Assembly (NCBI RefSeq): GCF_002878395.1
Contig: NW_025892538.1
Location: 158,149 to 222,148, forward strand
From: Capsicum annuum
Lineage: Eukaryota; Streptophyta; Magnoliopsida; Solanales; Solanaceae
Direction of reading: 5' to 3'
DNA: 64,000 bases
Made by a program: the position numbers and the translations under genes. Below are positions 1 through 11,376 of this stretch, in pieces (position 1 is the first letter of the stretch; every line of letters starts with the position of its first letter). Under the pieces are notes generated by a model, which was given only the letters and a program-made list of their open reading frames with translations, was not told the DNA's origin and ran no database searches.

Positions 1-1916
1 AATAATGGAACCATGGGTGTTAGTGTTGTCTCATTCACATCATTCGTGTGGTAGCTTAATTTGGGTTCAAGGTTAGAGATATTAACATCGATTTGTATTT
101 TTTTACTTATTGCTTCGAAATTATGGTGCTAAATTTTACATGATTTTGGGTGTTGTCAATGTGGGTTCAACATAGTTTACAACCTGCAACATATAAGAAA
201 GTGTGTATTATTTTACCCTCTACACTACCAGTTACTTCCAATCCACTCATACATATGAAAGTTGCATTCAGAAATAGAATTCCTCTCTGAAGTATTAAGT
301 AATGCAGTTTCCAATATCTAAACAACTACTACTCAATGTCATAGTGCCAAAAATGAATATTCAATTATGATGTGGTTGAAAATTTTGGTGTGCAGCATGT
401 TGTTTTAATGTCAATGATGTTATCTTGTTTCTGTAGAATTTGTTTAGATGTACAACTCTTTGTGTGAACATTTGGACAAGTAAATATCTTTGCCTCTTAG
501 CTCTTTATATAGTCAAACCTCTCCATAATGAAGTCGTTTGTTTGAATGTTGTTTAGCTGCTAAAGCAAACATATAATATAACATATCGTAACTGTTTCAC
601 TTTGCTTTTTAAATAATGAGTACTGACAAGCTTTGATTTTTATTGGTCTTCTCTTCTTTGTGCTTTTAGTTATGGTATGGTGGCTTTTTTTTGTGCTGCT
701 GTGTAGTGTTTTGCTTAATAGGTATTATTCCCATTACTGAATTTCTATTTGATTGTGTGGTTGCTTATATCTTGCTAACATTTGACTCCAAGACTAAGAT
801 AGAACTATCTGATCAATCTTAGTATTGTATGATAATCAATGTAATCTAAGACAAATGAGTATGAAAGTTGAGTTAAAAAACTATCTGTGGGTGAGAAGAA
901 TACTGTTTTCAACTCAGATTTACTGTTGAATCTTCTGTAATCCTTCAATCTACAGAAGGATGTTTGTTTACAAATACATACAATTATTAGTTCAAGTTAT
1001 TAGAACATGCTCAATCATAATCAAATTCTTCATCTGACACCCCTCATTCAATAATACTAAAAAGAATTCAAGTATAAACAAATCCATAGGTGAAGCTTGC
1101 ATTACTTTTCTTTCTATGACAATCATTTTAAAAACAAAGCAGTACATGAAAATGCTCAAATCCTTTAAATGTTTGATGATTTTTAAGAGATAGAAATTAG
1201 CCGTGGACCAAGAAAACAGAATAGTGTTACAGAATTACATTTTCATATTGTCTATTAAAATCTGGTTTATGGGGTTGAAAGATCTCTTTATATGAATTGA
1301 TCATCAAAGCCTGAGAAGATTCATTTCTTGTGGGGTTGGGTTAGATTTTGTGAAGAGTTATTTTCATAATCTTAGATTAGTGAACTGTCTGTGAAGACTG
1401 AACCTAACTATTACTATCAACAGTAGATTACTTAGGTGTTGTGTGGTTTATTGATGGCTCAGTTGATCTTCCTTCAAGGGTTCAAGTTTGTCGTAACCGT
1501 GTCTCTTGGGTTTGATCGCCAATGCTCCCGGGATTACCAACTCCATTTTATTCATTCTATAAGCAAATAATACAAAATCTGATAGCGGTGTTAAGTTATT
1601 TGAGAGTCAAGTAGTGATATAGGTCTGTTGATAAGCTATGTGTTTTGCGTCAAATACTGAGAAATATAGTATTGGTATATTGATGAACTACACTATTTTC
1701 AGTGGGCTTATAACATTTAGGAAAAAATTGGGGTTATTACAGTCTGGTACAGATGAAATCATAGGCCCTAAATAGGCTGTAACCAGTTCATAATCCCAAT
1801 ATTTGTATTGCTTCCTTTTCAGCTGCTGCAATTTAGAAAAAATATATTTACACATACAATAAGCGCGTAGTTGCACTTTTGAGCCTAATATTGTATTCAC
1901 CGACTCTTAAAATATT
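1..1916. other. AT-rich DNA, no gene seen
   Basis: I see no open frame with family resemblance, no RNA gene and no clear transposon terminus. Two short stretches, about 656-725 and 2505-2581, resemble each other (both have a TTGTGCTT-type run followed by CTTAGTAGGTA or CTTAATAGGTA), which hints at an old duplicated repeat. Reading frames here are short and uninformative. Confidence 0.5.
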
Positions 1917-2076
1917 TGTCATTTTTGAATTTTTGAGATTCAAACTACATAAACTTAAATTTAGCTCCTGTTTGGCCATAGGTTATGAAATTGAATTGTC
2001 ATTTTTAAATTCTTGAGATTCAAACTACATAAACTTAAATTTAGCTCCCATTTGACCATAGGATATGAAATTGAAA
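1917..2076. repeat. 80-bp direct tandem repeat, two units
   Basis: Units 1917-1996 and 1997-2076 match closely through GAGATTCAAACTACATAAAC and a downstream TTTGGCCATAGG / TTTGACCATAGG stretch. The differences are scattered substitutions, so this is an old tandem duplication in non-coding DNA. The GTTTGGCCATAG segment looks like a dispersed-repeat piece, but I cannot assign a family. Confidence 0.75.
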
Positions 2077-3770
2077 ATTGAAATTTTGGGTTTTTAAAGT
2101 CTGCCATTTGGGAACTTGAAATATCTAACACTTTCAACCTTTTATGTTATATGTTGTATTGATATAAGAATAATTACAACTTATACTACTTTTCATATAA
2201 TTTTTAAATATCTAATTTATTTTAGTTATAGAATGAGGACAGTACCGAAAGTTTGTGCTTCTTCTTAATTAGAATTACTTAGCTTATTATATTAAAGTAA
2301 TCACCAAATATGTTAAAGCAATGTAATGACACCCAATTAAATAGTAAAAGTAAGAATATTACACACCAGACCCTATCCAGATTATACATTTTGAGATTGA
2401 GAAATAAGCTAGCTCTTTTCCCCTATTTTTAATACCCTTATAATTGTATTGCACCAGTTTTTGAGTAAAGAATACTGTTAGTCTTCAATTCTTATCTGTT
2501 TTCCTTTCTTTGCAGTTGCAGCTTTCGTGCGTATACTCTCTGTTTGTGCTTTTGTACAGTCTTTCGCTTAGTAGGTAATGCTTTTGTTATTAGATTCAAA
2601 TTTATACAACTATTGTATATTTATGATTGTATACTTGTTTTGATGTTACTAATATGTTAAATATGTCATCTTATGTTAACCAGTGTTAGAAAATCAATAT
2701 TACAATGTCAAGTAGAAAGAGACAAATAGATTCAAACTTTGAAATAGCACATGATGATAAAAAGCTAGAGGTTGTGAACTTTATAATACAATGCAATCCA
2801 ATAAGAAAGAAGCTTTATTAGCTAAAGAACGAACGAGCAAAGCTGAATCAAGGAAATGATGATTTGGTGCTATCTTAGAGAAACAAAGGTATTTAAAGTT
2901 TTGTCTTTGAATTTACTACGTTTAGTTTATGGTGTGCTGTGTTGATAACCATTTTTGTTCTGAAGTTCTTGATTTAGTTCAGAATTTTATGGTTCTTATG
3001 AAAAATATCATAATATAAACTTACCTGGCCTCATGAGCAATATATTTTATTTACCTGCATTTCTTCTAAATTTTACACTTACCATTAGCTACTAAGTGGA
3101 GTTCGTTTATCTTACCTATTGAACTGGTGTTCAATTATTGATTATCGCACAATTTTGTAGTAAAGACTGTTATGTTTTTTACATGATTTATGAATTGAAA
3201 AATTACTTCAGCCCTACTTAGCTCGACTTCTAAGATTCTCTTAATTCACGAGTAGAAGTGCAACTGATGGCCAATATTTGCTATTGCTTTTCCCTGAGTT
3301 TCCTACTCTACATTCTGCTAAATTTATTATGTTTATATGAACTCCCTTAAATATGATGTTGAGTCCATGAATTTCCAATAATTAACTTGCAAATCCGAAA
3401 TAAAATATTTTTTCATGCAACAAGTCTCATTCATACGTTTGTAGAGCTCAATCTGAGGATGCATGAACTTTTTTTTTGTCTATGTATATAATATGTATAG
3501 TACTGTCTTGTGAAACTTGACTCCTTAATGTTCATATATATATGTATGTATGTATATATGTGTGTTGCATGTGTGTGTACGTCTCTCTATGGGTTTTTGA
3601 TCCAAGATAAATCCCGATCTCAATAGTGCTAATTGAAGCCTCCCACTGCTCAAGCTTTTTAGTCCAACATAAATCCTAAGACTTAAAAGTTACAATCTTT
3701 GCACATTCGAAGTGACTTGTCTGGAAAAAAAGACAATATATTCGACTTAAAACATATTTTTTAGTGTTGA
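2077..3770. other. AT-rich DNA, no gene seen
   Basis: Nothing codes convincingly. A short simple-sequence stretch of TATG/TATA and TGTG repeats lies at about 3533-3580. A 38-codon frame beginning at 2705 is discussed under rejected items. The segment leads into the Helitron-like hairpin at 3771 and may be the body of that element, but I cannot place a convincing 5' TC terminus. Confidence 0.4.
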
Positions 3771-3801
3771 GCCCGTGCTGACACGGGTCTTGCACCTCTA
3801 G
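3771..3801 (+). mobile_element. Helitron-like 3' terminus (hairpin + CTAG)
   Basis: GCCCGTG (3771-3777), a four-base CTGA loop and CACGGGT (3782-3788) form a GC-rich hairpin with six Watson-Crick pairs and one G-T pair. Nine bases later comes CTAG (3798-3801) followed by T. A 3' hairpin about ten bases before CTRR, with insertion into a T, is the known terminal architecture of plant Helitrons. The matching 5' end (A followed by TC) was not identified, so the element's length and whether it is autonomous are unknown. No Rep/helicase coding is seen upstream. Confidence 0.5.
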
Positions 3802-4317
3802 TATAATATTATATTGGAGCACTGCAAATGCACTTGAGGTTAATGATAAGTAAGAGTAGATATTATTGTTTTGCATTTATTTATTTACATATTTTGACAC
3901 TAATCTTTTGCCAATCAAACGATACATACGTGATAAATCTTTCATAAACCAATGCAATTTTCTCTGAAGTAAACAACTCAAATCCAGTAATGGGTAAATG
4001 GAATGACAACAAAGCTGGACTAATACAGAGTATTTCTTTTTTCCAATATTCCAAGAGCTTGGAAAGATTTGATAACTAGGTCTGATAAAGTCACTGAGAA
4101 GAAATTATTCTTTTTAATTAAAAACAACTTCAGATTTAAGATATAATTATATGAAGATCGTGTGAAGAAAGATATGCAGTTTTTGGTGAATATCTTTGAA
4201 AATTGTTGCAGTAGATGCATTCTGAACTTTAATCAAATATTGAATGATCTTCTCTTACAAATTTTATTACGTGAGAAGACTATGAAAATCATGTGATGGT
4301 TTAGGCATAAGATTAAT
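3802..4317. other. AT-rich DNA, no gene seen
   Basis: Between the Helitron-like end and the Copia-like LTR remnant I find no coding frame with family resemblance and no repeat terminus. Confidence 0.4.
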
Positions 4318-4690
4318 GGTGGATATGACAACAATGACATGTACAGAGAATAATAATGGGTTAATCTGCAGCCAAATATGTGTTTATCCCATGAATTCAA
4401 CATTATGATTGATCGAACCTGTATTAGATCCTAATTAGTTTGGGATTAGTATTTAAATATTGACATAGTTAATTAAGATTAACTATTTTATTATGACTGA
4501 GATTGGAGAGTTTGATATTAATCTAAATGGAGAATGCATCGCTATATAATGAAGACACTGCTTCACATAGAGAGCCAAGAAGAGATAACATGGTTCTAAT
4601 TTAAGTTATTCTTTATCCTGAATCATGTTTGATGTTTAATGGATAGTTCATCTTATTCCACTCTCCCTTTCACCATGATCTCGCCATCAA
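4318..4690 (+). mobile_element. Copia-like LTR remnant (left copy)
   Basis: This stretch resembles 14234-14560 in order and content: a GACATGTACAG-like opening, the TTTAAATATTGACATAGTTA block, a GGAGAG block, and a TATATAAT box at 4543-4550 followed by GAAGACACTGC. The right copy has the same TATATAAT with GAAATCATTGC. The pair brackets element A, so they may be the two LTRs of a small Copia-type or TRIM-like element later split by element A. Similarity is patchy and the boundaries are approximate. Confidence 0.35.
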
Positions 4691-5074
4691 TTCATAATTA
4701 TATGTCTAATAAAATTGAAAAAATTATTTTATTTGGAGAATTCAGATAATGCAGTTAACGTAGACCCTAAATATTGATGAGTGCTAAGATTTTAATAACA
4801 AAAGGAGGAAGAGAAAATGTCATCAAATTTAAATTTATAGAACGAAAAGAACAAAGTCTCTTAGTGAGAAGTTGACTAACTAGAATGATGACCGTAGAGT
4901 AAATGTTCTTTATTACTGGTTGCACTTCGATCAAATAAATTTAGGAGAGTCTTAAGGTGAATTACATGGAATGATACCAGTCTTGAGGTGAATTACATGG
5001 AATGATACCAAGGATAAGGAATGTCAATTGAAACGAAAAATTCAAAATGTCAAATTGAGATCAATTTTTGATAG
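4691..5074. other. Remnant between Copia-like LTR and element A
   Basis: Apart from the 31-bp duplication, nothing is recognised. If the two Copia-like LTRs belong together, this and 13945-14233 would be the interior of the split element. Bases 5070-5074 (GATAG) are the left target duplication of element A. Confidence 0.35.
4949..5010. repeat. 31-bp tandem duplication
   Basis: Units 4949-4979 and 4980-5010 both read GTCTT(A/G)AGGTGAATTACATG and onward, with one A/G difference. The near-identity makes this much younger than the surrounding decayed repeat, probably a replication-slippage event. No coding is involved. Confidence 0.9.
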
Positions 5075-5293
5075 TGTAATACCCCGTATTTTTTCTAGCT
5101 TAAATTCGTCTTTAGAATGTTAAGGGATAGCTTTCCAAAATGAATAGAATTTGTTTCATGTGGAATTCTTCAGATTTAGACTTTCCATGTTGTGGAAAAT
5201 TGAATAAACTTTCCATCGATACAAAATTCGCCAAATTTAGACACTCAGTGAAGGAGTTAAGACGTTTTTAAGTTGACAGTGTGACACTTGGGA

Positions 5294-5610
5294 AGTCACC
5301 GCATCGCGGAGATGGTTAAATTCGTAATTGTCATTTTCCAGTGGACCACCGCGATATTGGCGCGTCGCGGAGAGGTCCATTTTTTAATTTATCAATTTCC
5401 AGTAGTCCAATGCTATAGTGGCGCGTCGCGCCGAAGGCCAAAATGACATTCCTATAGGACACCGCGATGGTGGTGCGTCGCATTAAAGTTTCAGGTCCCA
5501 ATTGTCAAAATCCAGTGGGACAACGCGACAGCTCTGCATCACGGAGGCCCGTAATTTTCCAATCGATAAATTCTAGTGAGCCACCGCGATAGTGGTGCGT
5601 CATGGTGGCC
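5294..5610. repeat. GC-rich palindromic array in element A 5' LTR
   Basis: Degenerate units of about 52-61 bp start at 5346, 5407, 5459, 5520 and 5581, with a partial unit before them. Each carries a CCACCGCGAT-like arm and a GCGTCGCGG-like arm, for example at 5346-5370. The surrounding LTR is AT-rich, so base composition jumps sharply. The last unit ends a few bases before CCCATTAAATAGG. The placement directly upstream of the presumed promoter suggests a regulatory or structural role; this is inference. Confidence 0.85.
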
Positions 5611-5620
5611 CATTAAATAG
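5611..5620 (+). promoter_or_regulatory. Possible TATA box of element A LTR
   Basis: An ATTAAATAGG-type box lies immediately after the last palindromic unit. The equivalent in the 3' LTR is ATTAAATGAG at about 11873. It is the best promoter candidate in this LTR by position, but it is not a strong TATA consensus. Confidence 0.3.
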
Positions 5621-6806
5621 GGACACCAGTTACATTTTTCCAACTTTGTTTAGGAGTTTAAAGAGGGTATTTTAGATTTTTCAAAGCTCCCAATCCGTCC
5701 AAACATGAGATTTAAGGTTATTCTAAGCACTTTATGCTCATTATTCACCATTCTCTTCAAAAGCAGAACCCTAGAAACCAAAAGCCCCTTCTCCAAGAAA
5801 CCAAATTTCACCATAGATTCTCCAAGAAAGCTTTAGATTGAGGATTTCCAAGACAAGATATTCAAGAACTCCAAGAACTTATCTTCAAAAGCACCATAGG
5901 AATCTAAGATTCAAGTTTTTCATCTAAGATCATCAATTAAGGTATGTGGGGTTTATGAATAAGGATCTTCTTCCATCCTTGTCCCCGAAACCATGCTTTT
6001 AGTTACAAATTCATATGATTTTAAATGTTTATACATGAATTTCAAATTAAGGTTTATACTCATATTGCTATTTGCAAGATTATGAGTTTTTGAGATATTT
6101 TGAAGATGAATTGCATGTCTATTTTCATTTTTTCATGCCTATTGCAGTAAATTATAAATTTTGAGATGAATTATCATTGTTTTCACTATCAAGCATGATT
6201 ATTATGATGTTTTGACATGAGATTAATGCATGGGTTTCTACTCCAAGATTGAATAATATTATTTCAATAAAGATGATGCTTCAAGAATCTTATGAGCAGA
6301 TTATTTAAAGATTTTTAGAAAAAGCTTTGATCTTTTGATCCTTCGTTTAACAATGGAATCCACTTTACATATTATTACAGATTACATAACTTAGAATAGC
6401 TGTATTTATAGATTTACTCAAATGATTGCTTAATTGGTTTTAGATAAACCCTCATGCTAGTTTTAAAGTGGATTTCCAACAGAATAAGCGTAGCAAATGA
6501 AAAGGGAGTAGTATTTAGCACCGAGCGGGAAGTGTGGATTTAGCGCATCCTACTTCCACAAAACTACGTAGCCAACGTAGGTACAGATTATCAGATTATT
6601 CTCATTTCTATATGGATGATAGATTTAGCTTGTGGTCAATCACGTGGGTAGGTTATACTCGTTGGAAAAAGTATGATACCTCTCCCCAACGTGAGGTTTA
6701 TTCCTTAGGAGGATGAGACCTTGGACTCAATGTTAGCTCACATGGTTTATGTCGGTTAGAATAACCTCCCTTGTAGAACAGTTTTTCCCTAAAAGTTTAA
6801 AAGCCT

Positions 6807-6842
6807 AACAACAATGATAACAACAATGATAACAACAATGAT
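6807..6842. repeat. 12-bp x 3 tandem repeat in the 5' LTR
   Basis: AACAACAATGAT is repeated three times exactly. The corresponding place in the 3' LTR (about 13056) has one copy, so the expansion happened after insertion, in this LTR only. Confidence 0.9.
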
Positions 6843-7722
6843 TTTAAGATAAATTATTTTCTCTAACAGAAAAGAACAATAGAAAAGCTTTTAGAGAACT
6901 AGGTGTAAAGGCTCACGAATTTATTCAGCCTATGCTTTATAGAAAGAATTTGGCTACAGTTTTTAGCTTTCAGATCTCAAATTTAAGAGTGAGTCCTTTC
7001 TACACTTAGACAGTATGATTTAAAGAGAGAATACAAGCACAACTTTTAGAACTAAGTGTTATGACTTACAAGATTTATACAGTATGTTTTATCATTCATG
7101 ATTTATGATTTTCAGCTTTCAGATATTTCAGCTTATGTGAGTCATTTATATTTAGCATGTATTGTTTTATAAATGATGATAATGAGATGATGTTTTACTT
7201 ATGCATTTCACCCCATATACTCAGTACATCCTCAAAGTACTGATCCACATATACGTCTATGTACTACATTATCTTATAATGTAGGTACAAGTTATAGCAT
7301 GTACAGTCAGAATCAGACAGATGCAGATTCTAGCCAGCAGATGATGAGTCCTCCTACTTTGGGGACTTTAGTTAGATGTTATTTATGTACTTTACATTCT
7401 TACTCATATGTATTTATTAGTGGTCGATGGAGTCGTGCCCCAGGTACCTATAGTTAGTATAGTAGAGGCTTCACAGATATCAGATAGAGTCAATTATGTA
7501 ATTCTAGTCCCTCTTTTCAGATTTTACCAGAAAGTACAAGTGTACCAGTATTATATTTTCACAGATTCTGTCATTGTTATGTTTCCGCACAGTAAATTCA
7601 TTCATTTTATACATATTTAATCAGTTGCTTAACACTATGCTAGTTCATGGGTTAGTTGGGATCACTTGTGGTCCTAAGAACCATGTGACGTCTCGAGACA
7701 AATTTTTGGGGCATTACAAACT

Positions 7723-7735
7723 TGGTATCAGGGCC
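7723..7735 (+). promoter_or_regulatory. Element A primer-binding site (tRNA-iMet type)
   Basis: TGGTATCAGGGCC lies four bases after the LTR end. It matches the usual plant gypsy/Copia PBS TGGTATCAGAGC, complementary to the 3' end of initiator tRNA-Met, with one A-to-G change. It is followed by the typical gypsy leader (TAGTAGAGTCTTG near 7770). Confidence 0.9.
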
Positions 7736-8954
7736 TAGATTTCAAGTGTCCTAGGGTGTCTATGAAGCCGAATCTAGTAGAGTCTTGTGGAATAGTACGG
7801 AGATATCTGTACTTTTCTTCAAGAGGCTACGAGGCATTTAAGAAAAGTTTCCTTTATTTCCTAGTATAGATTACACAGTAAAGTTGTTTTCTCAGAATCT
7901 TCTGTCTATGCATATGTTACCCCAAAATTCCTCATCTATGTATTATTCTTGAGATAACACGATTAGTAAGTTCCAATTCATCCCCTGATAATGCTCTTAG
8001 ATTTACTAGCAGAAACTTCAGAAGTCACACAAAGGGCTTAAGAGGAGTTCCTTAGTGTGTTAAGTCCCTCGAGTTGAAAGTTATGTTCTCATCCTTATGA
8101 GTTGTTTAGTTGAGACAGAATTAGATATGTATTCAGATTCCTCATTATTCCTTCAATACAGATAGTGCTCATGAGAGGAGATAGTATGAACCTAGACTGT
8201 TAAATGAAGTGTGTATTCGAGGGGTATTATGGACTTTAATGTTATGATTTACGAATAGTAGAACTTTATTATAGGTTGAAGGATAGGTATAGAAGAGTGC
8301 TGGCAAGAAGAGTGAGCATGACGATTGATAAAAAGTATAGGGATCGACTTATGCATATTATCGAGTCATGTTAAGGTAATATGTCATTATGTGTCAGTTT
8401 GGTGGAGGATAGAGAATGAATTATTAGTTAAGGTGAATTGTTGTCTTCTTGAAGTATGAAAGGAGTTATTGATGGTATTTATTATATTTGAAAGGTCTAG
8501 GATATTAATAAAGCGTTTGGTGGTTTAGTATCATTAATTTAGGTTTCCTTTGAGGTTACAAAAAGAAGTTTTAGCTGAAACTTAAGGAGCTATGATAATA
8601 ATCTAGAAGTATAGAAGGGTAAATAGTAATGATGTGTAGAAGGAAGATGTGTTAAAGGATTATGATAAGATAGGCCATATGATTATGATCGATTATTTTT
8701 GTTATGAAGTTCTAGTAGACTAGTGTTTCTTCATGTTTTATTTTATAGCCTCCAAGTGAGAATCGTATGTAAGGTAGGTTGTTAAATTATGTTTAGCACT
8801 AGACGTTAAATTTGAACAGTTTATGGTCATCAAGGTGGATGTAATAATTTCTTGGTTAGTGATGCTAGTTATATGAAAGTGATCTAGTAGGCTTGAACGG
8901 TGTTTGCAAGAGCTTAAGTTTATTTATTCACAATTTAGTATTATGTTGCATGTA

Positions 8955-9000
8955 TGATAAAGAAACTATGCCCAAGGTGATAAAGAAACTATGCCCAAGG
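8955..9000. repeat. 23-bp exact tandem duplication
   Basis: TGATAAAGAAACTATGCCCA plus AGG occurs at 8955-8977 and again at 8978-9000, followed by TGAT of an incipient third copy. Being exact, it is recent. Confidence 0.9.
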
Positions 9001-10839
9001 TGATATGGGATTTCATTATTTTTCTAAGGTTATTACGTGTTGTGTGTGATTAGTAGTACCGTTGAGTTGCTAAGTGGAAGGAGACTAGTTATGAATATAT
9101 ATATATATATATATGATGTTCTTAATGGCTAAGTTAAGGAGTTATGGGTAGATGATGTTGAACCTTTTTGGTATGATCTTGATTCTCATGGTTTAGAAAT
9201 ATAAGTTTGGAGATGTGGTAATAATAGGCTATGATGAACGCAGCATGGTTTATTAAAGTTTGAAGACATCAGTGTTAAGTATTAGAATCTAAGTTTGAGA
9301 TTTTGAAGAATGAGCTAATAGAAATAAGAGTTGAAGCTCTAAATGGTGTGAACTCAGGATATGGTGATATCCATGAAGATTCTAAGTCAGTAAGTGTTTC
9401 AAGTAATTATGGGATGACTACTGGCCCATAGAAAGATAGGGTTATATCTCAGAAGGAAGTATTAGCAGTGGGTCACACAATTTTAGGTGTAGTCTTTCAA
9501 AGTAAGTTTATTATTTATGTGTATAGTTGTGTTTCAGGCTCTAGGGTGCAGTGATTATAGTCTAGTTTAGAGTTTAGTAAAGGATTCCTCAGACTTAGAG
9601 TGATAGCTTAAAGCTAAGGGGCAGATAATAGAATGAGTAACCAAGTCAGATTCTCAGGTTCTAGTAGTGCTGCCAGTATAGGAAGAAGATACCCGACTCA
9701 TTCTTATTTCAGTATTAGTACTTCAATCATCACGATGTCTACTTATGCCTAACATGTCAACTCCTTGATCATAATTCATGTTCATGACCATCATAGAGAA
9801 CCATGTACTCTCTCAGTTCCTAGTATGAGGAGTTCCAGTTCATCCAGCAGATGGAATCACATTCTATAAGTTATGAACTCCAAATTCAGGTCATGCAGCT
9901 CATGACTTATGTACTTGTGCTTTACAATATGTTTAGTTCCAGTATTTATGCAATTCCCTTAACGACTAGCGAAATTCAGAGTTATATCATGTACATCCTC
10001 AGATTAGATCTCTTTAGTGAATCCATGACATGAATACTCTATGCCTCAAACCTCAGTAAAGTGTCAAGTTATGCTTAGTATCCCTTCATGTTTCAGACCC
10101 TAGTATTCCAACCTTTCATGACCTCACCTAAGTCAAGAGAGTGATGATGAAAAAAATTGTATGGATGGGAGAGAGTAAATGTGTTATGTTAGGAAAGATG
10201 GTTGTATGCTTGTTTTATGTAAGTCTATAAGTGGAGAATATTGAGGTGAAGTTTTTTTGTGTATGACTTGGTTAGTTGAGAATATTTTATGTGTCTCTTC
10301 CTAAGAATTGAATAGTGCATGGAAGTTGTTATTGATAGAGGTATTAGAGAATATGAGAAGGTGCTCTTATGGGTATTTGATTAGAAGTCCATATGTGGTT
10401 ATGAAGATAGGCTTGAATGTCATGTTGGTGTATAATAAGATAGATGTGTTGTGCATTAATGAATTTCTAGTAAGAGGTTGAATTTATTTATTAAAGTGAT
10501 AAGAAGAATCATCCTAGGGTGAGTAGTTATGACGATGCTTGGGGTATTGAATCCATGGTTTAGACTAGTATTATGGTGTTAGGCTCAGTACTTTGTGATT
10601 CTGAGTTAGGCTTGACCACGATGAGAAAATATGGTTCAGTTAGAATTTAGTAGACGGATTTATCAATGCCATGTGAGAATTATAAGTTGAATCAAGCGAG
10701 CATGGTTTTTGAGAGAAATAGTATAGTTGAGGGAGTGTTTGAGAATTATTGCTAAGCTTGAAAGTAAGATGTTGCAATGCTTAAGGCCTAGTAATTCTAT
10801 CCTAGCGTATGATTTATTGATCTATGTTCCAAGCCATAG

Positions 10840-11025
10840 AGTTGTAATAATGTTGTAATCTCTTATTCAGAGGTCTTGTTCAGATCATGCCCAGAGTTCT
10901 TTACTCCCTACTATCGTTAGAGTTTCTTAGAAAAAGTGTGGAAGAAATACTCCATCTGGGTATGAGCATTCAGTATGATTTAGTCCGTAAGTATCCTGTA
11001 TATCATCTCAGTCTTTTCCTAGTAT
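10840..11025 (+). pseudogene. Possible decayed chromodomain tail of element A
   Basis: Read across frameshifts, this stretch has pieces that recall the end of chromovirus pol: LSYSEV where relatives have LSYEEVPVEIL, and an arginine-lysine-tyrosine-proline end (VRKYP) where relatives have MRSKYPHLF just before the stop. It lies where the chromodomain should, between integrase and the polypurine tract. The match is weak and no upstream integrase is visible. Confidence 0.25.
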
Positions 11026-11058
11026 TTCAACCAAAGCAGTATCATTTGGGGACGAACG

Positions 11059-11077
11059 ATCCCAAGGGGGAGATATT
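11059..11077 (+). promoter_or_regulatory. First (extra) polypurine tract of element A
   Basis: GATCCCAAGGGGGAGATAT is followed by TTGTAATGCCCCGAG, which looks like the start of a different LTR. The same architecture recurs at 11359-11377. Thus element A carries two 3'-end modules about 300 bp apart, the upstream one followed by about 250 bp of foreign LTR-like or 3'-noncoding sequence. Confidence 0.75.
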
Positions 11078-11358
11078 GTAATGCCCCGAGTTTTTCATGG
11101 AGTTTTCATATAATGAACTTCTCATCTTTTCTCGCAAAATCATATCCAACCTAAAAAAATTGTTACTCATAAGTTGACTCTCCTTTTACTATCTCAGCCA
11201 TGTAGCTATTTTCATCAGAGTTCATGCACTCACAGATCAGTTCAATAGCCCACTACGTTGGGATTCAGTCATACAGTTTTTTTCAGTTGTGCATGATAGC
11301 TTATAGCCTCAGATTCCTCAGTAATTTTAGTCTAATTAGCCACATTTGAGGACGAATG

Positions 11359-11376
11359 TTCCCAAGGGGGAGATAT
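11359..11376 (+). promoter_or_regulatory. Polypurine tract adjoining the 3' LTR
   Basis: TTCCCAAGGGGGAGATAT directly precedes the 3' LTR start TGTAATACCCC at 11377. The AAGGGGGAGATAT form after GGACGAATGTTC is the usual PPT context of chromovirus-type plant gypsy elements and primes plus-strand DNA synthesis. Confidence 0.85.

Larger units (their letters stand above)
5075..7718 (+). repeat. Element A 5' LTR (2.64 kb)
   Basis: It begins TGTAATACCCC and ends GGGGCATTACA. It carries a GC-rich palindromic array at 5294-5610, then a CCCATTAAATAGG box that may serve as TATA, followed by CT-rich and AAAGC-type transcribed-leader sequence. Downstream blocks (AGTATTTAGCACCGAG at about 6511, CTCAGTACATCCTCAAAGTAC near 7220) recur in the solo LTR at 29157-31298, so the two are relatives. 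Short open frames inside it are incidental. Confidence 0.9.
7736..11060 (+). other. Element A interior, no recognisable gag-pol
   Basis: The first 150 bases are leader typical of gypsy elements (TAGTAGAGTCTTG, then a GAGGCTA(C/A)(G/A)AGGCATTTAAG stretch). Beyond this I read all frames and find none of the usual landmarks: no gag domain, no DSG protease motif, no YxDD-like RT motif, no HHCC/DDE integrase. Stop codons are dense in every frame. It includes a 23-bp tandem duplication (8955-9000) and an (AT)n run near 9095-9114. Long non-coding interiors between good LTRs are typical of LARD elements. Extreme decay of a coding interior is the alternative. Confidence 0.6.

Noticed and set aside
2705..2821. 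38-codon frame starting MSSRKRQIDSNFEIAHDD
   Set aside because: The composition looks protein-like and basic, but it is short, isolated, and has no splice-supported continuation or family match. I cannot support it as a gene.
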